Assembly (NCBI RefSeq): GCF_003144115.1
Contig: NW_020312023.1
Coordinates: forward strand, 1-64,000
Reading direction: 5' to 3'
Source of the DNA: Tilletiopsis washingtonensis
Lineage: Eukaryota > Basidiomycota > Exobasidiomycetes > Entylomatales
Length of the DNA stretch: 64,000 bases
A program made the translations under genes and the position numbers. Of this stretch, positions 33,833 to 44,504 are shown one piece after another. The notes under the pieces were generated by a model. It was not told the origin of the DNA. It worked only from the letters and a program-made list of their open reading frames with translations, and did not search any database. How positions within the stretch are numbered: the stretch's first letter is position 1; every line of letters begins with the position of its first letter.

Positions 33833-35582
33833 ATGCCCGAGAACCTCACGCCGCCACGCCCCACGGGCTCGCGCCTGCGCACCCTCTCTGGCGGCTTCTC
33901 GCGCGGGCTGGGACGCCTGAAGTCGCAGAGCAACCTGCGCGACAGCGACACTGTCGACGCAGCGCCTGCTGCATCCGCCGACGGCGCCAAGCAGTCCCAG
34001 GCAGCGCAGTCCGGCACGGCGACGCCCGACTCTCGCATACCCGCATCCGCCGCTCCGACCGTTGGCGTGCCCACTCGTGTGCGTAGCTCGTGCCAGTCCG
34101 TGCGCGATCGGTTGCCTGCGTCTGTCTGATACTCTTATTTAGCCTCGTCCGGGACATCCGGGAAACCTGAGCACCGCTCAGGCTGCGGCGCTGCGCACAT
34201 TCGAGGAGCAGCTGCGCTCTGTTGGCGCGCTGCCGTCCGGCTACGATGATGCAGAGGAGGGCGAGCGTCTCTGGGGCCAGGTTGCTCTCACGTGAGTATA
34301 GAGGCGCGCCCATTCCCTCAAGCAAGCGGCCGCTCACCCAGGTCCTGCGACCTTAGACGCTTCCTGCGCGCTCGGCAGTGGTCGGTGTCTGGTGCCGTGG
34401 AGATGTATCAGGCCACGCAGCAGTGGCGAGCCTCGGTCTCGCTGCCGAGCCTTGTCGATCCGTCATCGCCCGGCTACTTCGACTTCCACGAGGTCGAAGC
34501 AGTGGCGCGTGCGGGCTGGTCGATGTACTTCCACGGCATCGACAAGCTCGGCCGGCCCATCTTCGTACAAGGCCTGGCGGGACTCGACACGACGAAGCTG
34601 CTGCAGGCCACGACGCAGGAGCGCATCACGCTCAACTTTGCCTGCACGCTCGAAACTGCCTGCCAGAGCCGGTATCGCGCAGCCACGCTGGCCAGGCGTG
34701 CCAAGGGCGACACTGAGGCGCTGATCGACGGTGAGGGCCCATGGCTGCCTCTTCCACGCGCCTTGCTCACGCTCGCACCAGACAACTTCATGATCGTCGA
34801 CATCGGAGGCCTAGGCATGGGCACATTCTGGGCGGTGAGCCAATCGGCGCTCACTGGGCCCGCCTCGCTGACGCTCTCGCTGTCACGCAGTTCAAGACGC
34901 AGTTGCAAGGCTTGCTGTGAGTCCGGCCTGTCATCGCACTCTTCCAAGACCACCTTGCTCACTGCGTTGTCTCCTCAGTGCCTGTCTTGACGCCAACTTT
35001 CCCGAACTGAGCGGCCGGGTCCAGATCATCAAGTGAGCAGTGTCTGGCTCCGCTCAAAGCGCAAGCTGACCGCCCTCTGCGCAGCGCTCCGTGGCTGTTC
35101 AGCAGCATCTGGTCGTACCTCAAGGGCTGGTTGCCCGTTGGCAGTGCGTTTCGTGTGTTCCTCCCTCCCGCATGCACGGCCGCTGACCGAGCTGCACAGC
35201 CGTGGACAAGATTGACATCCAGGGTGCGGACTATGCGGCCACCCTTCTGCAGTACATCGAGCCGTCCGAGCTGCCGGCCGCCCTCGGAGGATCATGCAAG
35301 TGCCCTGGCAGCTGCACTCGAAGCGACGCAGGCCCCTGGCAACACGCACTGAAGGCAAATGCGACAGCGGCCCTGCCTGCTGATGCACAGCCGCGGCAGC
35401 CCTCCCCATCGCTAGCCAGCAGCGAGACCGATGCCGACACGAAGCACGCCGACCCGCAACCCTCGTCCGGCGTGCACGTGGAGGACGGTAGTGGTCTGCA
35501 GCCGAATGGCGGCCCAAAAGGCGATCCGGCACCGCCTGCAGAGGCGCCCGTCGCCATCGAGGTGACCGCACCCAAGTCATAG
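33833..35582 (+). CDS. Sec14-like CRAL-TRIO lipid-transfer protein
   Basis: Phosphatidylinositol/lipid transfer protein of the Sec14 family. Seven exons (33833-34078, 34143-34291, 34342-34834, 34891-34916, 34979-35032, 35085-35143, 35200-35582) give 469 residues. Residues 1-82 are basic/Ser-rich and disordered. CRAL-TRIO-N: CDLRRFLRARQWSV. Lipid-binding lobe: GIDKLGRPIF (GxDxxGRPV), NFMIVDIGGLGMGTFW, ANFPELSGRVQIINAPWLFS, and DKIDIQ followed by ELPAALGG.C, the closing motif. A long Pro/Ser/Ala tail of ~100 residues follows. The 26-nt and 54-nt exons are fixed by the restored motifs. Probably Golgi or plasma-membrane lipid homeostasis. Confidence 0.87.
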
Positions 35583-35744
35583 ACGAGCACGCGGCGTTGG
35601 TCCGACCCATCTCCACCCAACATTCTTCCGCCTCCTCACGCTCCGCCGCACTTAGAACTACCATGACATTCAGGCTGCGCTCGGACCGATGGGTCGAAGA
35701 GAACACGTTGGCGAGGCGAAGGGGAGGCGTCGGCGCGGCTCGGA

Positions 35745-38157
35745 CTAGCTCTGCGCCTGCGCCCAGGCGTACACGCGGCGGAAGTACTGTCGCGACCGTC
35801 TGTCAGCGGGTGCTGGTGGTGCTTGCGTCTGACGGCTCACTGCGTCCTGCACGAACGGCGAGCCGGCGCCCTCGATGCGAGGCCGGCCCTTGTGGCACCG
35901 CTGGGCGTGCTTGAACCAGAAGATCCTGCGCAGACTGTGAGAATCGCCCGTTGCGCTGCGCCATTGCACACTGACTCCGGGTGCTTGACGCTGCCGAGCT
36001 TCGGACCTTCCACGTCGACGACTGCGTGTAGTATGAGAGAGCGTTGCGGGCTTCATCGTCGCCTGCACGCACACTTGCCGCACGCGTGGCCTGTGCGGAA
36101 GACGCTGGGATAAGCGTGGGCTCTTCAACGCTGGGCAAGACGCACATTTGCCGGTCAGCACCGTCTGCTTCTCCGTGACGTTTGCTCGCGGCCGTGCCTC
36201 GGCGCGGAAGGCGACGGGCGGATCAAACGGCTCGCCAGTCGCCGCGCTGATGCCTGCTCGAGGGCGTCAAGACTTGCGCTGCTTGCCGCTGGTGAGCGCA
36301 GTGTGCTTGCCGTGATACTGTGCAGGTCTCAGCAGCAGCCTGCGACAGCGCACGACAGGAACGCACGTTCTGCATGTGGTAATTGTACGCCGAGATCCTA
36401 GACGAGGTCAGCGGGCGGACTATGCGCGGCTTCGCTCGTGAGGGCCGAGTGCAACTCACTTGGTCTTGTGCCACGACGTTGTCCCATTCTCGTAACTGCA
36501 AAAGATGAGCGGGGCGAGGTAGACCAGAGACAAGACAGCGCACCACACAGGGCACAGCCCTTCCGATCGGCCCGGCGAGTGTCAGCCGCGACCGGGCGAG
36601 GGCCGCATCAAGCGGCTGCATACCTTCCTTCTTGCCTCCCCGCCCGCAGGTCCATCGAGGCGTGTATGCATCGAAGACATGCGGCGCCGGAGTGGTCCGC
36701 TCGCCACGCTGGCTCGCCAGGCCTCGAGCCGCGACATCCGCGACGTCCGGATGAAAGCTGGCAGCGGCGTTAGCCGCGCTGCTCGACATCAGGGCCACGG
36801 CTACACGTACGTGCCGGGCTGCAGACCGCCAAAGACCTGTAGCGCAGTCGCCTCCTCAAGCACTGACGACACGCGGACGCGGCGATACCAACCGTCGAAG
36901 CCCGCGACTTTCTGGACGTGTGCTGGAAAGGTGCGAGCGGCATCGAGAGCCGAGGCGGCCGTTGCAGCCGCCGTGGGGGCTTGCGCAGGAGCCGTAGGCG
37001 GATTCGCCTCGTGAACGACCGCAAGACCGCGACTCTCCGCGACCGAGACGAGTGCACTGCGCTTGCCTGCCTTGCTGAGCTCGGCGTTGTGCACGGCGGA
37101 CGTGCCCGCGTCTAGGTTGCGCTTCTTGCTCCGGCTGCCTTGCCCGTGATTGTTTGCACCACGCCACGTGGTGTCAATGGCCGTGCCGAGTCGCGAAAGC
37201 GAGACCAGCGTCGAAGCAGCGGCACTGTCAGCGGCATCGGCACCGAGCCCTGCGTATGACCGAATCAGTCGGAGGGCTCGAACGTCAGGTGCGGCAGAGA
37301 CGTACCGCTTGTGCCAGTCTCGGCGGCGACCAGAGTGAGTCCGCGAGGCGAGCGCCTCAGCGGGATGGCCACAGGCACTGTGCCAGACGACTGACGGCGC
37401 AGCTCGTCCATGCGCTTGTCACATCTCGTCGCTGAGCATCCGCCGTACCTCGGCTCGTCCTCTCCCTCGCTCTCGACAGTCCAGAGCTGCAACAAAGTCA
37501 GCCGGGGCAGGATGCAGGTGCCTACAAGCTGCTTGCCGTGCTCGGGCCCGCTTCCGATGACAAGGCACGAGCCTCCGCAGTACGCTAGATGAAACGCAAA
37601 TTGAAGCATCAGCATTGAGGCCGAGTCACTCGCGCCCACGTGCCTACCTCGCTGATCTTCAGAGGATCGACGGACGGGCGTGGGCCGCTGAAGCCGCGGA
37701 CTGGGAGCAGTGCCGCGTCCGACGTGCTCCAGCCGTCCGGCGAGAGAGCGGCACTACGCTCAGGAGAGGCGGCAGAAAAGTGCGGCTGCAGCTCGGCGTC
37801 CCACAGCCCAGGTGCGGCGCTCGGCGGGCGCGTCCACACGTCCCACCTGGGCGAGTGGCGCCCGGCGGCCGAGCGCGCATCGCTGCTCTGCCTGCTGAGC
37901 GAGAAGGAGTCCAGCAGCGCCTCGGCCGTCTTTGCGGCGCTGTCGGAGCGGGTCAGACTGGGCCATGCGGCGCCGAGGAGGCTCGAGCCCGAGCTGGCGC
38001 GCGGCACAGAGGTATCGAGCGACGCCGGCGGCAGCAGCGGGGCCGCGAGGCGCTCGTCAGACGGGGTACGGATGTATGCGCCGCCCGCGCCGGCGGGAGC
38101 GCGGCACGGCAGGTCGGCTTCAGCATGCGACGTTACGGGAAGCGGCGGCTGGCTCAT
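35745..38157 (-). CDS. Rua1-type zinc transcription regulator, 13 exons
   Basis: Regulator with the C-terminal domain of Ustilago Rua1, the activator of the cellobiose-lipid (ustilagic acid) cluster; the domain is widespread in fungi, so the target is not implied. Exons, high to low: 37648-38157, 37306-37486, 36811-37249, 36624-36757, 36544-36559 (16 nt), 36460-36495, 36368-36398, 36311-36317 (7 nt), 36146-36253, 36073-36090 (18 nt), 35976-36021, 35841-35934 and 35745-35786. The total, 1662 nt, is in frame (553 residues). Residues 1-375 are Ser/Pro/Ala-rich. The domain starts at TFHPDVADV, then YTPRW, EGLCPVCYENG, KISAYNYHMQNYHGISAATG, PFDPPV, GKCHACGKFVDVEG and WFKHAQRCHKG: two Cys pairs plus His/Cys, a zinc fold. 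The intron after the 7-nt exon is GC-AG. Exons 1-3 are less certain than the rest; an earlier ATG at 38268 is possible. Confidence 0.82.
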
Positions 38158-39459
38158 CGTCGCGCCGAAGGAGGGCGATGTGTGGAGCGAAGGTTGCGGC
38201 GAGAAGCAAGCTGCCGCAGCGGCGCGCGGCCCGGGGGAAGGAGAACGCGCAGCAGCGCCAGAGAGCATCAGCAGTGCATCGCGCCGCGCGACGCGTCGAA
38301 GCAACAGCGCCCGTCGTCAAAGAACCCGCCTCGCCTGCCAGCGCATGCGGCCTGCAATCTGAATGGCAGCAAGATGTGTCTGACAGCTGCTGCCGTCTGC
38401 TGGCTATGTCCTGCTATGCATCTCGCGCATGGACGCAGAGTCGAGCAACGCAGGGCCAGCGGAGGTGCCTTGCCTGCACCAGCACCAGCACCGCATGCGC
38501 ACGTGACAGAGCCTGCTGTCTGTGCCCTCATCCGGACGTTGCCAAGCCGGCTCGTCGCAGCTCCTGGCTGCTTCTCCACCCCCACAAGCGAGCATAGGCT
38601 CAGCCGGCACGAGCAGCGAGCCGCATCTGTCTCGATGAGCAAAGCGCGAGCGAACCCCTCGTCTTTCGGACGTCCTCCGCCACCGCAGCCTCAGACGGCA
38701 GCGATGCGGGTGCGGCACCGGCCGAGCGCCGCGAGCGCTAGCGCACGCTGCAGCCGAGTCGCCGAGCCGGCGGAACGCTCGCGTCTGCGCTCTGGCGCCT
38801 CCATTGCGCTTGCTTGGCCGGCTGCACCTGCGGCTGCGGCCGCCGGCTCGGCGTGGGGGCAAGGCCAAGTGAAGGTGGTGCTGACTCTGGGTGCTGCCGG
38901 GTGACGCGGGACGGCTCGGGCTCCGCCAGAGCTCGCGCTCCTGCAGACGCTGCTGCCATGCTGATCAGATGCGGCCGGCATAAGATGTGCGGCATGCTGC
39001 TGCAGCAGATGCAGCGGGGCGGCTACGGCGCCATGGCGCCCGACCGGCGCACGCTTCGCCGGGTGCGGCGCAGGCGCCGGCCCCGCCCAACATCAGCGCA
39101 GCGCTCCGCAGCCCAGACGACATCCGCACAGCTCGCTCCTCGTTAGCTCGCACAGCAGAGAGCGCACTTCGCCCGACTGGCGCACTGCCGTAGAACTCAG
39201 ACGCCAGCCTAGCGCAGCAAGAACGCTCTCGGCATTCGCCCTCCTCGCCAAGCTGGCGTCACCGTGGGTGCCCAGCTGCCCACGTCGCCGGCCCCTCAGT
39301 CCGCCGTCACATCGCCCCGCCCCGATCCGCCCCCTTGCCCCGTGAGCCCGGGGCAGAGCCGCGGAAGCTGGCCGAGGAGGCTGCGCTGATGCTCCGCCCG
39401 CGCGGCCGGCCGCCTGCGTCGTGCGAACGGCCAGAGACGGCTTGGCGCGCCGCAAGGAC

Positions 39460-39660
39460 ATGGGGTCCGACCCCGCACTCGGCGCCACGCTCGCCTAGCG
39501 TGGCCGCCGTCGCTCTCGGGCCTTCGACAACCTCATCTTTGAGCGGCTGCCACTCGAAGTCCTGGACATCGCTGCGGGCTCGCCGCTTTTGCCGTCGTGC
39601 GTGCGCCCCGCACCTCGCAGCACCGCAGCGACACAGCCGGCTCGCGCCCGCGCCATGGAG
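39460..39660 (+). pseudogene. Possible F-box protein remnant
   Basis: One plus-strand frame reads MGSDPALGATLA, a stop, then FDNLIFERLPLEVLDIAAG, which resembles the start of an F-box (LP.EVLD.IA). It is followed by a Ser/Arg/Pro-rich stretch with no continuing domain. The stop could also be the end of an intron (CTAG). It may be a decayed gene or chance similarity in GC-rich DNA. Confidence 0.2.
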
Positions 39661-40006
39661 CGTCGGTCAACGAGGCCCTCGCGCGCCAACACGCGTCCGC
39701 AGCGCTGCAAGGCGCACCTCGGCCAAACGCCGTCTTCTGGAGAAGGCGTCGGCTGCGAGATCCAGCGCTGGTTATGCGCAGGCCCGCGCCGGTTGCTCGT
39801 CTTCCGGCGGCATGCAGGTCCAACCGGACGAGCCAGCGAGCGAACCAGGGGCGTGCGAATGGCAATCGCAGGCCGGTCGTGCAGCTCTGGGCCGAGTCCG
39901 GCGGTGGCGAATGCGGGGTAGAGACAGGTGTCCACGCCTGTGGTTCGACCGGTTCCTGCTGTTGGGGCCGCTACATCGCAGGGTGCCCGGTCCTCAGCTC
40001 GACGGG

Positions 40007-40014
40007 TACATAAG
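40007..40014 (+). promoter_or_regulatory. TATA-like box of the peroxidase gene
   Basis: TACATAAG about 120 bp upstream of the ATG, followed by a pyrimidine-rich stretch with repeated CTC/CACC, the common look of strongly expressed fungal secreted-protein genes. Confidence 0.45.
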
Positions 40015-40132
40015 ACGCCCGACAGAGCAGCCACGTTGCCGTTCGAACAAGCCTCTCTCCTCTGCGCTCTACGCAGTCAAGTCTCCTCATCCCTCACACC
40101 ACTCTCTGCCCACCTCACTGCCAAACGCCACG

Positions 40133-41363
40133 ATGAAGTTCTCCCTCGCCGCTGCGGGCCTCGCCCTCATCACGGGCGCTTCGGCGCTTCCCTCCTTCGC
40201 AGGCATGGACCCCGAGGCCGTCCGCGCAATGGTGGCGCGCGCCACCGAGCACGCCTCGACGAAGCGCCAGCTGCCGCAGGTTGTCCTCGGCAAGAAGAAG
40301 CTGCCCGACGCCGACCACCCCTTCCGCGCACCCTCCGGCAGCGACGTCCGCGGCCCCTGCCCGGGTGTGAGTCTGGAGGTCATGCTCGGATGCTCGAGCC
40401 TAGACTGACTCTCCGCTCTGTCACGCAGCTCAACCTCATGGCCAACCACGGCTACATCTCGCGCAGCGGCATCACCAACTTCAATGAGCTCGTGTACGGC
40501 CAGCAGGAGGCCATGGGCTTCGGCGCCGACCTTGCTGTCTTCCTGGCTGCTCTTGGTATGTGTGACTGCACGCTGGCCCTTGCACCTTGTCCTGACTGTA
40601 CTCCCATCTAGGCATGACCGTCAACGGCAACCCGATCGCAGACAAGCTGAGCATCGGCGGTCCCGACCCGCGCGTGCCCAACCTTGGCCTGCTCGGCACA
40701 GGCCCCGCTCCGGGCGGCATCATGAAGCACAACGCCTACGAGATCGATGCGTCCCTCACGCGCACCGACCTTGGCCTCGGCGACAACAAGCCGCTCAACG
40801 GCACGCTGTACGAGCAGATGTTCAAGATCGCCGACGAGCTCAACGGCGGCGTCATCGACGGCAGCGTCACGGGCCCGATTCGCTCTGCCCGCTACGAGGA
40901 CTCGGCGGCGCGCAACCCCAAGTTCACGATGGCGCCCATCTCCACGCTCTTCTTCGGCGCCGACCAGTTCCTCTGGCGCACCATGGTCACCGCCGACGAG
41001 GACACGGGCAAGCCGGTGCCGTGCACGCGCGAGTCGCTCGCCGCATTCTACGGCGCCAAGGACGAGGGCAACGGACAGTGGTCGTACGTGCCGGAGCGCT
41101 TCCACGACGACTGGTACCGCGGCGACCTGCCCGTCGGCCTCACCATCCCGGACCTTGTCGCCTCGGCCGTGCCCGCGGTCCTCTACGCCGCGGAGCGTGG
41201 CCACCTGCCCGTCGGCATCACGCCGCAGTCGCTCACGTCGCCCGACGCGTTCGTCTGCACCATCAAGCAGGTCGTCATCGGCCAGCTGCCCACCGTCATC
41301 GCCGGCGTCGACATCCTGCAGCCGCTGTTCAAGAACCTCGGCAGCGTCGGCGCGAACTGCTAA
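40133..41363 (+). CDS. Secreted heme-thiolate peroxidase (CPO/UPO family)
   Basis: Member of the chloroperoxidase / unspecific peroxygenase family, which uses peroxide and a Cys-ligated heme to oxidise or oxygenate organic substrates. Three exons (40133-40366, 40429-40555, 40612-41363) give 370 residues. Signal peptide about residues 1-19 (ends SALP); a Kex2-like KR at 44-45 suggests a propeptide. RGPCPGLNLMANHGYISRSG holds the heme Cys76. The second motif, normally EHD (short) or EGD (long peroxygenases), is EID at 164-166 in NAYEIDASLTRTD. The acid-base region downstream (RYEDSAARNPKFTM, then FFGADQFLW) lacks the usual Arg and Glu pair; an Asp stands near the expected Glu. The last 90 residues are conserved in appearance but I cannot assign them. 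Its substrate is unknown; these two changes could alter the chemistry. Confidence 0.87.
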
Positions 41364-41630
41364 ACACCGCGTAGTGCTCTTCTGTCGCGTCTTACCTAGC
41401 ATGTCACTTTTACCGCTGCAAAGCGAAGCCTGTAATCTATTCCTGACGACCAAGCGGCTTGAGATCGGTCATGCAACGACTGCTGCAGCCTCAGCGAGCC
41501 AGTCGTTGACGAAACGTCTATCTATAGATTCAACGACGGCGTGTGGTGCGCAAAGCAACTCGAGCGTGAGCCAGGGGGCTCGCCCTTCTGCGAGGATATA
41601 AGCCTGCCGCGACGGTCGTGGGGGATATCT

Positions 41631-43536
41631 TCAGTTGGCCTTGGCGGTGCCCGCCGGCGCAGCTGTTGGCGGCGTGCCCGCCGTCTTGACCGCCTTGCCC
41701 TTCTTCTTCTTGTCTGCGGCAGACGCGAAGTGTCAGCCGCACGGCGTACAGCCGAACCGCGGCGCCACTCACTCTTGCCGCCCGCCTCGGCAACCAGGCG
41801 CTCCAGTTCCCGACGCTCGTCGTCCTCGGCCTCGGGCTGCACCTGCTTGTAGATGGCACCGAGGAAGGCCAGCGCCCGGGCACGGTTCAACAGCGTCTGG
41901 CGAAGCCAAGTCAGCACGGGCCTGTAAAGGGACGGAGGCGACGCACCTTGTTGTCGACGCCCTTCTCATTCAGCACATTGTCGCACACCTTGCGCAGAAC
42001 GGTGGTCACCTCCCAGCGAGTTCCGCGCCAGGTCTGTCGATGCAAGCGGTCAGCCAAAGCCGCTCTGCTTCATGCGAGCTGAAGTGCTCACAGCCAACAG
42101 CATCTGGGAGAGGCGGCTCAGTCAGCGGGACACTCGGATTCGGGATAAGGGACGCACCTTGCCGCTCATCTCCTGCTCCATCCTGCGCAGCTCCTCCTCG
42201 TCCAGATCGCCCTTCTCTTGGCGCTTGGCCATGTCCTCCATGCTCATCTGCACGCTGACTGCGCTGCCGAGCAGACTCCACATCTCCTTGCCGACAGCGC
42301 CCTTCTCCTTCAGGCGGGAGAAGAAGCCAGGCAGGCCAAGGAAGTTGTGCTTCTGCGACTTGATCCACGTCGTCGACTTGGTCAGGTAGATGTTACCGAT
42401 GGCGTGCAGTAGCTCGACGCCGAACGACTCGAGCTTCAAATCCTCGGCCTCTTCGCGCATCTTGCGCTCGAAGATCTGCGTCTCGGAGTCATTTGCATCG
42501 CCCGGGTTGCGTGCCTGGTCGCCAGAAAGCAGACGAAAGCGAGCAAGGCAGACCCATCTTCAGCAACAAGCCTGCCTGGGCGGTGCCAGGCCAAGCACTC
42601 ACCTCCACGAACGGCCGGATGCGGTCCTTCAGCTTGCGCGTCAGATCCTCGATGCGCTCCTTCTCGGCCTTCTCCTTCTCCTGCTCCAGCTCGTCAAGCT
42701 TGGCGCGCTGCTCCGGCGTGAGCTTCGCGCGATCGCTCTTCTTCTTCTCGTCTGCCTTCTGCTCGGCCTTGGCCGCCTCGGCCGGCGTGGCACCGGCCGC
42801 AGCAGCAGCTGCGCCGGCCGACATTTCAGCGGCGCCCTCCTTCTTCTCCGCCTCGAGCGTGCCCTGCTGCGGTGCGGCGCTCGGCGCAGGCGCGCCGTCT
42901 GTCTGCGAGGCGCGCAGAGCCGCGTCGGCCTCGGCCTTTTCCTCCTCCGTCATGAGGATCTCGCTCGCCTTGCCAAAGTCCTTGAGCAGCGAGATCTCGC
43001 CAATGAGATCCACAAAGCGGTCGCCGCCGAACAGCTGCCCGAACATCTCCGTCGCCTCGTGCAGGCCGACCTCGCCGGTGGGCTTCTTCTTGCCGTGCTT
43101 GTCGTAGTCCGCACGCAGGTTCGAGTCGGACAGCACGCGGTACGCCTCGCCGATGAGCTTGAACCTGGGCGGTGTCAGCAGTCCGTAGACCCACGCATCC
43201 TCGGCAGAGAGCCGCATCTTCGCCCGACTCACTGCTCCTCGTCGCCGCCCTTGTCCGGGTGGTTCTTGACGGCCATCTTGCGGTAGGCCTTCTTGAGCTC
43301 AATGTCCGTGGCCTGACCGGCAACGCCGAGCAGGTCGTAGTACTCCATGTCTGGCGCGCAGAAGGAGCGTCAGAAGCAGGCCGAGTGAGGTGTAGGCATG
43401 CTTGCCGGCATCGCCCGCACCTGGCGTCGGCTGGGACGCAGACGTGCTCACCTGCGATCTTGGCGCCGTCGCGCGAGATGTTGCGCGGGCCGGCATCGGC
43501 CGCCAGCGGAGCGGCAGAGACGTCGGGCGTCGCCAT
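41631..43536 (-). CDS. J-domain protein with DnaJ-X domain (CAJ1/DJP1 type)
   Basis: Hsp40 co-chaperone of the Caj1/Djp1 group, which assists Hsp70 in the cytosol, including peroxisomal or ER protein handling. Seven exons (43452-43536, 43233-43350, 42603-43164, 42158-42514, 41947-42033, 41773-41896, 41631-41713) give 471 residues. J domain at residues 29-95: [26 protein letters not shown] with the [17 protein letters not shown] charged Ala/Glu/Lys coiled-coil linker follows. The DnaJ-X part has [28 protein letters not shown] and [13 protein letters not shown]. The tail is Lys-rich (KKKKGKAVK). No CxxCxGxG zinc fingers, as expected for this class. Confidence 0.9.
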
Positions 43537-44504
43537 GGCTGCGCGGCGAGAGGATGCGATGTGGAAGCGTGTGGATGGACGGTGCGGCGAGGAGACCGAA
43601 GAGGTGCGAAGGGAAATGCGGAGTGACTAGTGTGAGGGTGGAGAAGGTGGTGATGGGCGCTAGAGAGGAGCGCAGGATGGGCGCACAAAGCTGTGCGGCA
43701 GAGGAGCACAGCCGCCGGGCCAAGCCGCGCCCGAGGCGAGGCTCTGGCTGCTGCGCCTCGCCCGTCGACGTCTCTCGGCGCTGCGCGGCGCAGGCACAAA
43801 TTCTGCCGACCTCGACGTGCGCCCACGACATCGCGCGAAGCAACAGTCCGCTCGGCCACCGAGCAGCTCGTTGCTGTACCCGAACGGTTGAGCAATACCC
43901 TGCTTGATATTTTGACCCCATCCCATCTGAGGCTGGAGGTCTGAGAGGCGACCTCGGGGCGTCGCTTTGCGCAGCGGTGCGGCTGTGCCTCCACCTCGCC
44001 GTGCGCGGCGCGCGCCGTGCCGTGCCATCATCCAGCATGCGCCACAGCGCAGCGCCGAGCTCGCGTGCGTCTTGGCTCGGCAGCGCGCCCTGCACGAGAC
44101 GGCAAAGGCCACACGACCGAGTGTGAAGGGAACAGTACAGGACACAGCACAGAGCCACGAATCTGAATAGAGAACGCAGGCGGCCGTTGAGCTGCCGTCC
44201 GGCCTGGCAAGAGGCGGAAGCCGAGGGGGGCTGTCGTCACGTGCCGCGGGGTCGCAGCGCGCAGGGGGCCGCTCGGGCCAGCCGGGCGCGGCGGCGTGTC
44301 CTTCTCGCGCCGCCGCGTGTCCTTCGCATCCACCTCTCGCATCCCCTTTCCCCTCGTCACTCCCTCGCGGCGGGTGCCATCTGCCTCGCAGCGGCGTGGA
44401 TCCGGCCTCCACGTATACGCGCCGACGCCGCAGCCTGCGCGACTGACCGCTGAGGCCCGCTCTACGCCAGCTGTCTCGCTCGCGGCGTGCGCATCCGCCG
44501 CATC
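43537..44504. other. Divergent spacer DnaJ-X / ZW10
   Basis: 968 bp between outward-facing starts. Around 43900 is a short A/T-rich stretch (TTGATATTTTGACCCC). The right side is C-rich and probably the ZW10 promoter and leader. No gene seen. Confidence 0.5.

Larger units (their letters stand above)
38158..40132. other. 2-kb divergent spacer Rua1-type / peroxidase
   Basis: Region between the outward-facing starts of the Rua1-type regulator and the secreted peroxidase. Long GC-driven frames occur on both strands without domains. Near 39521-39600 a short F-box-like stretch can be read on the plus strand (listed separately). The last 125 bp carry a TATA-like box and a C/T- and CACC-rich leader for the peroxidase. 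Confidence 0.5.

Noticed and set aside
37615-38904. 429-codon plus-strand frame over the start of the Rua1-type gene
   Set aside because: Arg/Ala-rich without domain; the minus strand reads through to a conserved zinc domain via consistent splice sites.
35745-41363. A cellobiose-lipid (ustilagic acid) cluster
   Set aside because: The Rua1-type domain is widespread, and no glycosyltransferase, acyltransferase, fatty-acid synthase or ABC exporter of that pathway lies nearby.
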